34,738 bases of DNA. Source: an uncultured Dialister sp. GTDB taxonomy: Bacteria > Bacillota > Negativicutes > Veillonellales > Dialisteraceae. The notes beneath the pieces were generated by a model that saw only the letters and a program-made list of their open reading frames with translations, searched no databases and was not told the DNA's origin. The stretch's first letter is position 1; each line of letters starts with the position of its first letter. The position numbers and the translations under genes were made by a program. Of the stretch, positions 22,989-30,765 are shown one piece after another. The stretch is from NCBI GenBank assembly GCA_900543455.1, contig UQRR01000012.1, positions 1-34,738 of the forward strand, in the 5' to 3' direction.

Positions 22989-23990
22989 ATGAAAAAATGT
23001 TGTCAAATGCTTGCGAAATATTTCGGCGTCATGGCCGTCGTCTTTCTTGTCCTCGGTCTTGTCACCCCGACAAGCTGGCTCTGGATCTTAGGTAAGGTCC
23101 AGGGCGTCTCCGTCCTCTCCGTACTGCTCGGCGTCATCATGTTCGGCATGGGCACCACGCTTGACCTCAAGGACTTCCTCGTCATCTTCCGCCGTCCGCG
23201 CGACATCTTCCTCGGTGCGCTCGCGCAGTACACCATCATGCCATTCCTCGCCTTCGCCCTTGGCACGCTCTTTGCCCTCGAGCCGGGCCTCACCGCCGGC
23301 CTCGTCCTCCTCGGCGCCTGCCCCGGCGGCACGACGAGCAACGTCATCACCTACATGAGCAAGGGCGACCTCGCCTACTCCGTCACCATGACCTCCGTCT
23401 CCACCCTGCTTTCCCCGGTCCTCACCCCGGCGCTGACCTTCTTCCTCATCGGTAAGGAGATCGCCTTCGATCCGGTCGGCATGTTCCTCTCCATCCTGCA
23501 GATCGTCATCCTCCCCGTATGCCTCGGCCTTGCGCTGAAATACTTCCTCCCGAAAGCAGCCGCTGTCGCGACAGACTACACCCCCGCGGTCTCCTCTGTC
23601 ACCATCTGCCTCATCATCGCCGGCGTCGTCGGCGCCTCTCACAAAGCCATCATGGATAACCTCGGCGTCATCCTTGCAGTCGTCGTCCTCTTCAATACGC
23701 TCGGCTATGTCTTAGGTCTTGGCGTAGCCAAGCTCTGCGGCCTCTCCTGGAAGAAAGCCGTCACCCTCTCCGTCGAAGTCGGCATGCAGAATTCCGGTCT
23801 CGCCACCGGTCTTGCCAAGGTTCACTTCGCTTCCATGCCGGCAGCCGTCGTACCGGGCGCGATCTTCTCCGCCTGGTTCACCATCTCCGGTGCTGTCCTC
23901 GCCTGGGCCTGCGTCAACTACCTGAACCCGAGATTCGGAGGTGAGGCGGAAGAAGAGACCGTCGCCGTCACCAAGCTCGCCGCCAATTGA
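22989..23990 (+). CDS. BASS-family (bile acid:sodium symporter) transporter under T-box control
   Basis: 333 residues, about nine or ten membrane helices. Family phrases are VLGVIMFGMGTTLDLKDF, LALGACPGGTTSN-like LLGACPGGTTSNVITYMSKGDLAYSVTMTSVSTLLSPVLTP (sodium-site crossing helix), and SVEVGMQNSGLATGLA. BASS proteins move organic anions with sodium; bacterial and plant members include carriers of ketopantoate, pyruvate and other 2-oxo acids. AAGGAG lies 8 bases before the ATG. The gene is the first real gene after the T-box terminator, so its expression should rise when the cognate tRNA is uncharged. An amino-acid-related substrate such as a branched-chain 2-oxo acid is inferred from this, not shown. 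Confidence 0.9.
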   Translation: MKKCCQMLAKYFGVMAVVFLVLGLVTPTSWLWILGKVQGVSVLSVLLGVIMFGMGTTLDLKDFLVIFRRPRDIFLGALAQYTIMPFLAFALGTLFALEPGLTAGLVLLGACPGGTTSNVITYMSKGDLAYSVTMTSVSTLLSPVLTPALTFFLIGKEIAFDPVGMFLSILQIVILPVCLGLALKYFLPKAAAVATDYTPAVSSVTICLIIAGVVGASHKAIMDNLGVILAVVVLFNTLGYVLGLGVAKLCGLSWKKAVTLSVEVGMQNSGLATGLAKVHFASMPAAVVPGAIFSAWFTISGAVLAWACVNYLNPRFGGEAEEETVAVTKLAAN

Positions 23991-24089
23991 GAGAGAGGGC
24001 AAAGCTCTCTTTTCCCTCTCTCCGTTCTCACGCCAGCGAAACACACAATGAGCAGGCCCCCCAAGGGATCTTCATGGCTCTGCCGCTGT

Positions 24090-24109
24090 GATTCCATTAC
24101 AATAGAATC
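24090..24109 (+). promoter_or_regulatory. Imperfect palindrome over a -10-like box upstream of the dehydrogenase
   Basis: GATTC-C-ATT-AC-AAT-A-GAATC is a 20-bp near-perfect palindrome. It contains TACAAT (24098-24103), a plausible -10 box about 50 bases before the dehydrogenase start. No good -35 is visible. It may be an operator for an independent promoter. Confidence 0.4.
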
Positions 24110-24149
24110 ATCCATTTCCACACATCATTGATGAAAGAAGGCCACCCCT

Positions 24150-25205
24150 ATGACAAATCAGTTCCTCCCCAGCTATACCATCGGTACCGACGCCTATGAC
24201 AGCGTCTACGATGTCTGCCATCACTTCGGCAAGACCGCCGTCCTCATCGGCGGACACAAGTCCAGAGCCGCTGCTGAGCCGCTCCTCCGCAAAGCGCTGG
24301 AGGGCAAGATGGAGATCCTCGATTCCCTCTACTACGGCGGCGATGCGACATTCGAAAACGCCGAAGCGCTGAAAGAAAACGAGGCCTTTCAGAAAGCAGA
24401 CATGGTCTTTGCCATGGGCGGCGGCCGCGCCATCGACACGGCAAAGAAAGCAGCTGCTGAAGCAGGCAAGCCCTACTTCACCTTCCCGACCCTTGCCTCG
24501 AACTGCGCTCCTGTCACCGGCGTCGGCGCGTACTACTACGAAGACCACACCTTCCGTCAGGTCTACTACGTCGATCGTCCGTCCTACCACACCTTCATTC
24601 ATACCGGCGTCATCGCAAACGCGCCAAGAGAATACCTCTGGGCCGGCATCGGCGATGCGCTCTCCAAACAGTACGAGGTCGAATTCTCCGCCAGAGGCGA
24701 TGTCCTCCCCTACGGCAGAAATCTCGGCGTCACGCTGGCCGGCACCTGCTCGCAGGGCCTTCTCGAATACGGCGAAGCCGCGCTGAAATCCGCCGATGAA
24801 AAGACAGCCGGCGAAGCCCTCGAATACGTAGCCCAGAATATCATCTGCTCCACAGGCATCATTTCGAATCTGGAACCGGAAGACTACAACTCCAGCGTCG
24901 CACACGCCCTCTACAATTCTCACACCGGCGTAGCCCACGAAGGAGCGCACCTCCACGGCGCGGTCGTCTGCTATGGCACCCTCGTCCTCCTCACCTTGGA
25001 CGGACAGCTCGAAGAAAGAGACAAGCTCTACGCCTTCTGCGAACGCACGCACCTCCCGCATTCTCTTTCCGACATCGGCCTCACCGATCCGGAAGAGCTC
25101 ATCGCCAATGCGCTCACAAAGCCGGACCTCCATAAGGTCCCCTATCCTGTCACCGCAGAGCTTTTGAGAAAAGCCATCGCGGATGTCGAAGCACTGAAAA
25201 AATAA
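24150..25205 (+). CDS. Iron-type alcohol dehydrogenase-family enzyme, YbdH/HcxA-like 2-oxo/2-hydroxy acid dehydrogenase
   Basis: 351 residues of the GldA/YbdH branch of group III metal-dependent dehydrogenases. The nucleotide site is AMGGGRAIDTAKK (88-100). Likely metal ligands by family analogy are D169 (GIGDALSK), H252 (AHALYNSH) and H269 (AHLHG). The phrases NAPREYLWAGIGDALSKQYE and PVTAELLRKAI.DVEALKK match E. coli YbdH (HcxA) better than glycerol dehydrogenase; HcxA reduces 2-oxo acids such as 2-oxobutyrate and 2-oxoglutarate. It follows the BASS gene by 159 bases with no clear terminator, so co-transcription from the T-box promoter is likely. A canonical terminator follows the stop. The substrate remains inferred. 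Confidence 0.85.
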   Translation: MTNQFLPSYTIGTDAYDSVYDVCHHFGKTAVLIGGHKSRAAAEPLLRKALEGKMEILDSLYYGGDATFENAEALKENEAFQKADMVFAMGGGRAIDTAKKAAAEAGKPYFTFPTLASNCAPVTGVGAYYYEDHTFRQVYYVDRPSYHTFIHTGVIANAPREYLWAGIGDALSKQYEVEFSARGDVLPYGRNLGVTLAGTCSQGLLEYGEAALKSADEKTAGEALEYVAQNIICSTGIISNLEPEDYNSSVAHALYNSHTGVAHEGAHLHGAVVCYGTLVLLTLDGQLEERDKLYAFCERTHLPHSLSDIGLTDPEELIANALTKPDLHKVPYPVTAELLRKAIADVEALKK

Positions 25206-25210
25206 AAAAG

Positions 25211-25235
25211 GCCTCGCCATATGGCGAGGTTTTTT
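25211..25235 (+). terminator. Rho-independent terminator of the dehydrogenase gene
   Basis: CCTCGCC-ATAT-GGCGAGG (25212-25229) followed by six T, starting 7 bases after the stop codon. Confidence 0.93.
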
Positions 25236-25583
25236 AGTGATTGTGACTAGGAATTAGTAGCTAGGGATTAGGGATTGGCGTGACTAGTGACTGGTGACTG
25301 AAATGCCACCCTCGGGCATCGCCTTTCTTTATACTGCGGCGAAGCCGCCACCTGAACCCTTCGAACCTTCAGAACCCGTTGAACCCATAGAACATGTAGC
25401 GATGAGTAGCCAGTGACTAGTGACTAAAATGCCAGCTCATGGCATCGCCCTATTTATACTCCGCGGCGCTTCCCTGTTTTTATGCGCCGCACCACTATTT
25501 CGCATTTCTCATTTCTAATTTCTCATTCAAGCGAAGCTTTCGCCCGCAATCAAGGGAAACAGCCCGCTCCACGGACTAGCCCT
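25236..25583. repeat. Two composite repeats between dehydrogenase and histidine kinase genes
   Basis: No gene is seen. First copy: heptad array (25236-25300), CTCGGGCATCGCC, GCGGCGAAGCCGCC and GAACC nonamers (about 25353-25392). Second copy: short heptad array (25399-25427), CATGGCATCGCCC, GCGGCGC/GCGCCGC hairpin (about 25462-25491), CATTTCT heptads, TTGAT-type box, and the GGACTAGCCC end next to the kinase stop. Confidence 0.75.
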
Positions 25584-26834
25584 CTACAGGCTCAGGCTAA
25601 ACGTGATGACCCCATCCTTGTATGACACATCAAGGCTTCCCTTCATGAGCCTTGCCATGTCGCGCGCCATGGCAAGGCCGATGCCATAGCCGGACTTTTT
25701 GCTGTTGTGCGATGTATCTCCGCGATAGAATCGCTCAAAGAAGCGCTCATAGTCCTCTGACGCTCCCTCCTGATACGGATTGGAAACAGAGAGGATCACA
25801 CCCTTTTTATTTTTCTCCAGATGAGCGGTGATCGTTCCCTTCTCATCACAATATTTGACCGCATTGTCCAGAAGGATGCTCACGATTTCCGAGAAGAGCC
25901 GCGGCTCGACCTTCGCGCAGATGCCGCTCTCCGCTTCCACAGAGAGCGTCTTTCCCGCGTCCTCGATCATCTGGCGGAAGCTGCCCGCGCTGCTCTTCAC
26001 CGCCTCCGAAAGATCCATATCGACAAGCGTCAAGTCCTTGGCTGACGTTTCCCCGATCTTGGAAAGCAGCACAAGGTCATTGATGAGGAGCGATAGGCGC
26101 TTCACCTGCGAAATGATATTGCCCGTCCACTCGTTCTTGCCGTTGATGAGCTCCATCGCCTCCGCATTCGCAGAAATGATCGCGATCGGCGTCTTCAGCT
26201 CATGGCTGGCATTCGTAATGAATCGCTTCTGGTTCTCCATATTTCTGACGAAGGGACGGATCGCGATCCCCGAAAGCACCGTCACGATGCCGACGAAAAG
26301 CAGAAGGCAGAGCAGGCCAAAAAGCGAAGAATATTTCAGGAAGGCCTTCACTGCCGACAGATCCCGCGTGCAGTCCAGAATGACGACCAATAGATCGCCC
26401 TCCGCGGTGCGGCTCACATGGTACGCATAGGTTCCCTTCTGCTTTTGGAAATAGCCTTCGCTCTCCCCCGTCTTCACCGCAGCCACCGCTGCCTCTACCG
26501 CACTTTCCGCCGAAAAGGCCGCGATGTGATTGATATTCGTCACCTTGGCCGTGCCGTCACTGTCCAGCAGGACGGAAAAATAACGGGTCTGGTAAGTGAA
26601 TTCCGGCGTATCCTCGACCCAGCTGCCATCCGGGAGCCAGCCTTCCCCGCTCGTACGCCGCGTGGTGATGACCCCGCCATTGTCCGCGATGGTTTCCAGC
26701 ACATTATGAATGTCCCCCCGCACAATGAGGTACATCATCCCATTGATGACAGAGAGCGCGACCGCCACGATGATAAACACCGCCAGCGTGGCAAGAAGTA
26801 TGAATTGGCGGTGCAGTTTCTTGATCATATCCAT
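25584..26834 (-). CDS. Sensor histidine kinase (two-component)
   Basis: 416 residues in the inner membrane. TM1 is about 10-38. An extracytoplasmic sensor loop spans about 40-165. TM2 is about 168-192, followed directly by a short linker without an obvious HAMP domain. The H-box is NASHELKTP with H211, the N-box LLDNAVKYC with N324, and the G-box SGYGIGLAMAR (381-391). It should autophosphorylate H211 and pass phosphate to the OmpR-type regulator encoded just upstream (27103-27777). AAGGA lies 9 bases before the ATG at 26834. The signal is unknown. A 268-base repeat mosaic splits it from the regulator gene. Confidence 0.94.
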   Translation of the reverse strand: MDMIKKLHRQFILLATLAVFIIVAVALSVINGMMYLIVRGDIHNVLETIADNGGVITTRRTSGEGWLPDGSWVEDTPEFTYQTRYFSVLLDSDGTAKVTNINHIAAFSAESAVEAAVAAVKTGESEGYFQKQKGTYAYHVSRTAEGDLLVVILDCTRDLSAVKAFLKYSSLFGLLCLLLFVGIVTVLSGIAIRPFVRNMENQKRFITNASHELKTPIAIISANAEAMELINGKNEWTGNIISQVKRLSLLINDLVLLSKIGETSAKDLTLVDMDLSEAVKSSAGSFRQMIEDAGKTLSVEAESGICAKVEPRLFSEIVSILLDNAVKYCDEKGTITAHLEKNKKGVILSVSNPYQEGASEDYERFFERFYRGDTSHNSKKSGYGIGLAMARDMARLMKGSLDVSYKDGVITFSLSL

Positions 26835-27102
26835 GAATGAGGTTCCTTGGCGAATGGTATAACAAATAAGGTTCAGGGTTCAGGGTTCGGGGTTCGGGGT
26901 TAGCCCCTTGGGCGTGCTGCCCTTTGATTCCGTTTGAAAGCTTCGCTCGCCAGTTAGAAGTGAGGAGTGAGGAGTGCTGGTGCGGCGCATAAAAATCAGA
27001 AGCGCCGCGAAGTATATATGGGGCGATGCCCGAAGGTAGTATTCAAGTCACCAGTCAGTTGAGACTCCTAATCCCTAGCCACTAATCCCTAGCTACTAAC
27101 TC
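26835..27102. repeat. Composite repeat between response regulator and kinase genes
   Basis: No gene is seen. GGTTCAG/GGTTCGG heptads (26870-26904) lead into GGGTTAGCCCC and a TTTGATTCCG box. GTGAGGA heptads (about 26960-26975), a GGCGC/GCGCC hairpin (about 26986-27009), GGCGATGCCCGAAGGTAGTATTC, and a heptad array (27044-27110) that contains the regulator's stop codon follow. Confidence 0.8.
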
Positions 27103-27777
27103 TTAGTCCCCCATTGCGCGCAGTGCAAAAGGGCCTTCCTTCTCCCCTTCGATCACTGCCTGTCCGCGGACGGCGGCGAGCTTTTCTTTCAGGAAGGAAA
27201 TATACATCCACACGATATCTGCCGGTACGTCAGGCTCATCACTCCACACGTAGCGCAGAATCTCCTCCTGTGTGAGTGCTTTGCCCACATTCATCATGAA
27301 ATACTTCATGAGCTTCGTCTCCTTGCTGCCGAGACGGATCGCGCTCTCCGCCGAGAGCTCCTGCTCTTCGACATTGAGCGTGACGCCGCCTGCCGAAAGG
27401 ACGGCAGGGGTGAAGGCATTCGCGCGGCGTGTCATCGAGCGGATGCGCGCCAGAAATTCGCCCATCGCGAAGGGCTTCGTCAGGTAATCATCTGCCCCTG
27501 CATCAAGACCTGCGATGCGGTCATCGACCTCGGCCTTCGCGGTGAGCATGATGATCGGCACCGTGCTGCCGCTCCCGCGGAGCTTGGCAAGGACTTCGAT
27601 GCCATCCATTTTCGGCATCATAATATCAAGGACGATGCAGTCATACGCTTCGCGCTCCGCCATCTGCCAGGCAGACAGTCCGTCGTAAGCCGCATCGACC
27701 TCATAGCCGAAGTGACGGAGCACCGCGACTTCGGCATCAGATAATGCTTTTTCATCTTCAGCAAGCAGGATCTTCAT
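27103..27777 (-). CDS. OmpR/PhoB-family response regulator
   Basis: 224 residues: a receiver domain with acidic pocket E7/D8 region (LLAEDEK), phospho-acceptor D51 (VLDIMMPKMDG), T-loop MLTAKA and K in TKPF, then a winged-helix DNA-binding domain (LGSKETKLMKYFMMNVGKALTQEEILRYVWSD...YISFLKEKL). GAGG lies 8 bases before the ATG. It precedes the cognate histidine kinase on the same strand. Target genes are not evident. The TAA stop sits at the edge of a heptad array. Confidence 0.95.
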   Translation of the reverse strand: MKILLAEDEKALSDAEVAVLRHFGYEVDAAYDGLSAWQMAEREAYDCIVLDIMMPKMDGIEVLAKLRGSGSTVPIIMLTAKAEVDDRIAGLDAGADDYLTKPFAMGEFLARIRSMTRRANAFTPAVLSAGGVTLNVEEQELSAESAIRLGSKETKLMKYFMMNVGKALTQEEILRYVWSDEPDVPADIVWMYISFLKEKLAAVRGQAVIEGEKEGPFALRAMGD

Positions 27778-27941
27778 AGGTTTGACCTCAGTGAAAAATA
27801 TAAGAGGGTGGGGATCAGGGGATAGAAGTGACTAGTGACTGGTGACTGGTGACTAGGGAAACACTGACGTCTGGCAGTCTGATTTCTCTTGGTCTCTAGT
27901 CAACAGCTACCAGTCACTAGCCACCGGTAACCAGCCACCGG
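27778..27941. repeat. Opposed heptad arrays between alarmone synthetase and response regulator
   Basis: Forward units (AGTGACT, GGTGACT) at 27827-27857 face complementary units (CAGTCAC, TAGCCAC, CGGTAAC) at 27892-27945, separated by a GACGTCTGGCAGTC stretch. The right array holds the alarmone synthetase stop codon. Confidence 0.75.
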
Positions 27942-28550
27942 TCACGTCTTCCTTATCAGATTCCGTATCGTCTGCATGGAGAGGTCACAGGAAGCGAGCT
28001 CATCGGCGCAGCGCTTGAGCTCACGGCTGATGAGCGCGGCATTTTCCACCTCGTGCTTGTACTTCATTTCATGCTCGAGCGCCGCCCAGGAGTCCATCGC
28101 GATGGTGCGGAGCTGGATCTCGATGAAGAAATGCCCCGGATTTCTGCCCTTCGCATCCTCATAGGGAGCGGTGACATCCAGGATCATATGGTAGCTGCGA
28201 TAGCCATTGGGCTTGACATTTTTGATATAGTCCTTTTCTTTTGCGACAACGACGCCGGGAAGAGCTTTCAGGCGGGAGACGTTTTCATAAATGTCATCCA
28301 CAAAGCGGCACACCATGCGGAATCCGATGGCATCCTTCACGGCATAGCAGGCAGACTCGGCGGTGAGGGGAAATCCTTTCCTCGTGAGCTTTTCCCTCAT
28401 GCTGTCTTCTGCTTTCAGGCGGTACGAGAGGTGCTCGTAAAGCATCTCTCCCGTCTTCTCTTTTTCTGCCTCGCTGTAGGCGCGGATGCCCCGCACAAAG
28501 CCGTCCATGACAGCTTCGAGAGAGGCTTTATAGGGTCCGTAAATGGTCAT
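27942..28550 (-). CDS. Small alarmone synthetase (RelQ/YjbM-type GTP pyrophosphokinase)
   Basis: 202 residues with only the RelA/SpoT synthetase domain, so it makes (p)ppGpp from ATP and GTP/GDP and lacks a hydrolase domain. Motifs: SYRLKAEDSMREKL (42-55), DAIGFRMVCRF (73-83), KDYIKNVKPNGYRSYH (106-121), and the catalytic IEIQLRTIAMDSWAALEHEMKYK (143-165, E144). This pattern is the RelQ/RelP class of Firmicutes. GGAG precedes the ATG at 28550. The TGA stop lies in a heptad array. It probably sets basal or stress alarmone levels; no partner gene is adjacent. Confidence 0.93.
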   Translation of the reverse strand: MTIYGPYKASLEAVMDGFVRGIRAYSEAEKEKTGEMLYEHLSYRLKAEDSMREKLTRKGFPLTAESACYAVKDAIGFRMVCRFVDDIYENVSRLKALPGVVVAKEKDYIKNVKPNGYRSYHMILDVTAPYEDAKGRNPGHFFIEIQLRTIAMDSWAALEHEMKYKHEVENAALISRELKRCADELASCDLSMQTIRNLIRKT

Positions 28551-29046
28551 AGATGCTCCTAAGGAAAAAAGGTTCAGGGTTCAAGGTTCAGGGTTAGCCC
28601 TGGGGGCGGCTCACCCCTTGATTACGTTTGAAAGCCTCGATTGAATGAGAAATTAGAAATGAGAAATGGTGGTGCAGCGCATAAAAACAGGGAAGCGCCG
28701 CGGAGATTTGAAACTAGCGGTTTTCTCGTATCGCAAACCTAATCCCTGGCTACTCATCCCTAGCTACCAGTCACTAGTCACTAGCTACTCATCCCTGCTT
28801 TCAAACTTATGGTGGCGGCTTTGCCGCCGTATAAATAATGGCGATGCCCGAAAGTCTCTTGACAGCAGGCTTCCCTCGTATCGTCAGCCTTCCCCTCGAG
28901 GGGAAGGTGCCCCGAAGGGGCGGATAGGGCGCTGGCGGTATGAAAGAGAGCGGGAAGGAGCGTCTCAAGCGGGCAATTTATGAAAGCACCCGAGCGCCGA
29001 TTTTTATAAAGGGCGATGCCCGAAGGTAGTAAGCAGTCACCAGCCA
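28551..29046. repeat. Composite repeat and CCTTCCCC hairpin element
   Basis: No gene is seen. GGTTCAG heptads (28570-28597), TTGATTACGTTTGAAAGCC, GAGAAAT heptads (28645-28667), GGCGC/GCGCC-type hairpin and a heptad array (28739-28797) follow each other. Then GGCGGCTTTGCCGCC, GGCGATGCCCGAAAGT, the hairpin element 28887-28998, a second GGCGATGCCCGAAGGT, and a short array (29033-29052) with the stop of the nuclease gene. Confidence 0.78.
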
Positions 29047-30765
29047 CTAGTCGCCGCCCAGCCCCAATGATCTCAGATAGTCCTCCAGAAGCTGAGGGAG
29101 ACGGCTTTCGCTGCCCGGTGAGAGGGGGATGAATCTCAGGCTGTAGTCCTCATCGCTGCTGCCGGGGACCTCCCTTGGAAAGACCGCCCAGACCTCCTTG
29201 ACAGGACGGCTGTCGCGGAGGGACTGCGCCTCGTCCATGTCGCGGTAGAATTTTGTATTCATATCGCGGTAGCCGTTGAACTGGCGGCGCAGGCCTTCGC
29301 CACGGTTTTCATCGTTCCATAGGAAGAGCATGTCGCGGTACTTGAAGTCGACGACCAGAGAGCCGCAGTACATCTCCCCTCTATAGCAGTCCATGCGAAG
29401 ATCGGGCTGGCGGTGGGCATTATTGGTATAGAGCGGCGCGGTCATGCGGTCTGTATCGAGAGACGCAGCAGGGATGATGCCATCGTAGGTGAGGCGGATC
29501 TCCTCTTCGCCCTTCTTCATGCTGATGACGGCGCCGGACTCCAGCGAGGAGAGACGGTAGCGGCCGTCCTCCCTGATAACGGACATGCCCTCCTCCATCT
29601 CCCAGCCCAGCGAGGAGAGCGCTTTGATGAATTGGAGAAATCCCCATAGCTCGTAGAGCTTATCCGTCCGTTTCCACTGGAACTGGTAAAAATCAGCGAC
29701 AGAGTAGCTGTCGGCAGGCGTCTCCAGATGCCGATGGAGGTGGTAGAGGAGCGAGTAGCGCGGATCACAGAGAACGGTCATCGGGATGAGGGGCGGCATC
29801 CGGCTGCCGGCTTCTTCGAACCATGCCGCGCGGGTGACGCGCTCGATGTCTCGAAGGATGGCGAGCGCCTGTTTCCGATAGTCGCGGAATTTGACGAGCG
29901 CCGCCTCGCCTCTTCTGTACTCCTGATTCTGCGTGTACGGCAGGAGCGCCTGACATCTGGCATCGAGGCGCGCGATGAAGCCATCGACCTCACTGACGAA
30001 ATCCCGCAGATTCTTTGCGAGGCGAAGCAGGATGGCTTTGGCGAAACGGTTCTCCGCGACGTCGTAGGTGATCTCCGTATAGAGCAGATGCTGCCCGGCC
30101 GAAGGGCGCAGGGACTGGGGCGGGATGTGCGATGCCGCCGGAGAGACGCCGGCGGTGCGGGCCGGCTTCTTCCGGCGCACGAGGCGGCCATTCGCCGTGC
30201 GGGCAAGCTCGCCGAGCACATGAAGCACCATGCGGGAATTGTCGCTGATGGTATAGAAGCGCAGCAGGAGGTCAGGATTGATATCCAGCGTACGCGACAT
30301 GTGGATGCTCTTTTTCATGAAATCGAAGGACAGATGCTTGATCTCCTCCAAGAGCTCCTCGCCCATATCCTGCCAGCTCTGCTTGCCCATGTAGCGGGGC
30401 GTGATCTCCAGAAGGCTGTACCACGTCTCGCCGCGCCCGGTGACGGTCAGGACATAGTAGCCGGGGACCAAGGGAAAATCCTCTCCCTTGAAGAGGAGCG
30501 TATCCCAAGCGCGCCGCGGGCGCACCCAGGTCTCTCCGTCATAGCGGTCCTCGCCGGGAAGCGTCACGATGTCGAGCCCGTCCATGGTGAAGCGGAAATC
30601 CATCGGTGCCTCAAAGCGCAGGTAGAGATCCTGATTCTCCGTGAAGCGCCACGCAGGCGGCGCCTCCTTGAGCTCCTCCGGGTGCGTGGTAAAGCGGGTG
30701 AAGGAGCGCATCGCCTCCCGCTTGCCGAGTGCCACACTGAAGGGCAGCTTACATGGTGTAGTCAT
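29047..30765 (-). CDS. DUF2357 / PD-(D/E)XK nuclease subunit of an McrBC-like system
   Basis: 572 residues. The N-terminal part (about 35-190) is the beta-rich DUF2357-type region. The motif EITYDVAENRFAKAIL (231-246) and KRTDKLYELWGFLQFIKAL (366-384) mark the McrC-related PDDEXK_7/DUF524 family. The nuclease site is PDLR...VVDFKYR, with D455 and D473-x-K475. It should be the DNA-cutting partner of the McrB-like GTPase gene, whose end it overlaps by 17 bases (translational coupling). Residues about 199-226 (KPARTAGVSPAASHIPPQSLRPSAGQ region) look like an in-frame palindromic-repeat insertion. The stop codon TAG lies in a heptad array. Start at 30765; an internal ATG at residue 19 is possible. 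Confidence 0.85.
   Translation of the reverse strand: MTTPCKLPFSVALGKREAMRSFTRFTTHPEELKEAPPAWRFTENQDLYLRFEAPMDFRFTMDGLDIVTLPGEDRYDGETWVRPRRAWDTLLFKGEDFPLVPGYYVLTVTGRGETWYSLLEITPRYMGKQSWQDMGEELLEEIKHLSFDFMKKSIHMSRTLDINPDLLLRFYTISDNSRMVLHVLGELARTANGRLVRRKKPARTAGVSPAASHIPPQSLRPSAGQHLLYTEITYDVAENRFAKAILLRLAKNLRDFVSEVDGFIARLDARCQALLPYTQNQEYRRGEAALVKFRDYRKQALAILRDIERVTRAAWFEEAGSRMPPLIPMTVLCDPRYSLLYHLHRHLETPADSYSVADFYQFQWKRTDKLYELWGFLQFIKALSSLGWEMEEGMSVIREDGRYRLSSLESGAVISMKKGEEEIRLTYDGIIPAASLDTDRMTAPLYTNNAHRQPDLRMDCYRGEMYCGSLVVDFKYRDMLFLWNDENRGEGLRRQFNGYRDMNTKFYRDMDEAQSLRDSRPVKEVWAVFPREVPGSSDEDYSLRFIPLSPGSESRLPQLLEDYLRSLGLGGD
30135..30155. repeat. Palindromic element inside the nuclease gene
   Basis: CCGCCGG-AGAGACG-CCGGCGG, a perfect 7-bp stem with a 7-base loop. 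It encodes part of the low-complexity RTAGVSPAA peptide. It is the only such GC-rich palindrome noticed inside a gene here. Confidence 0.6.

Noticed and set aside
24108..25220. 370-codon minus-strand frame opposite the dehydrogenase
   Set aside because: A shadow of a high-GC gene; the plus-strand product has full family motifs and a ribosome site.
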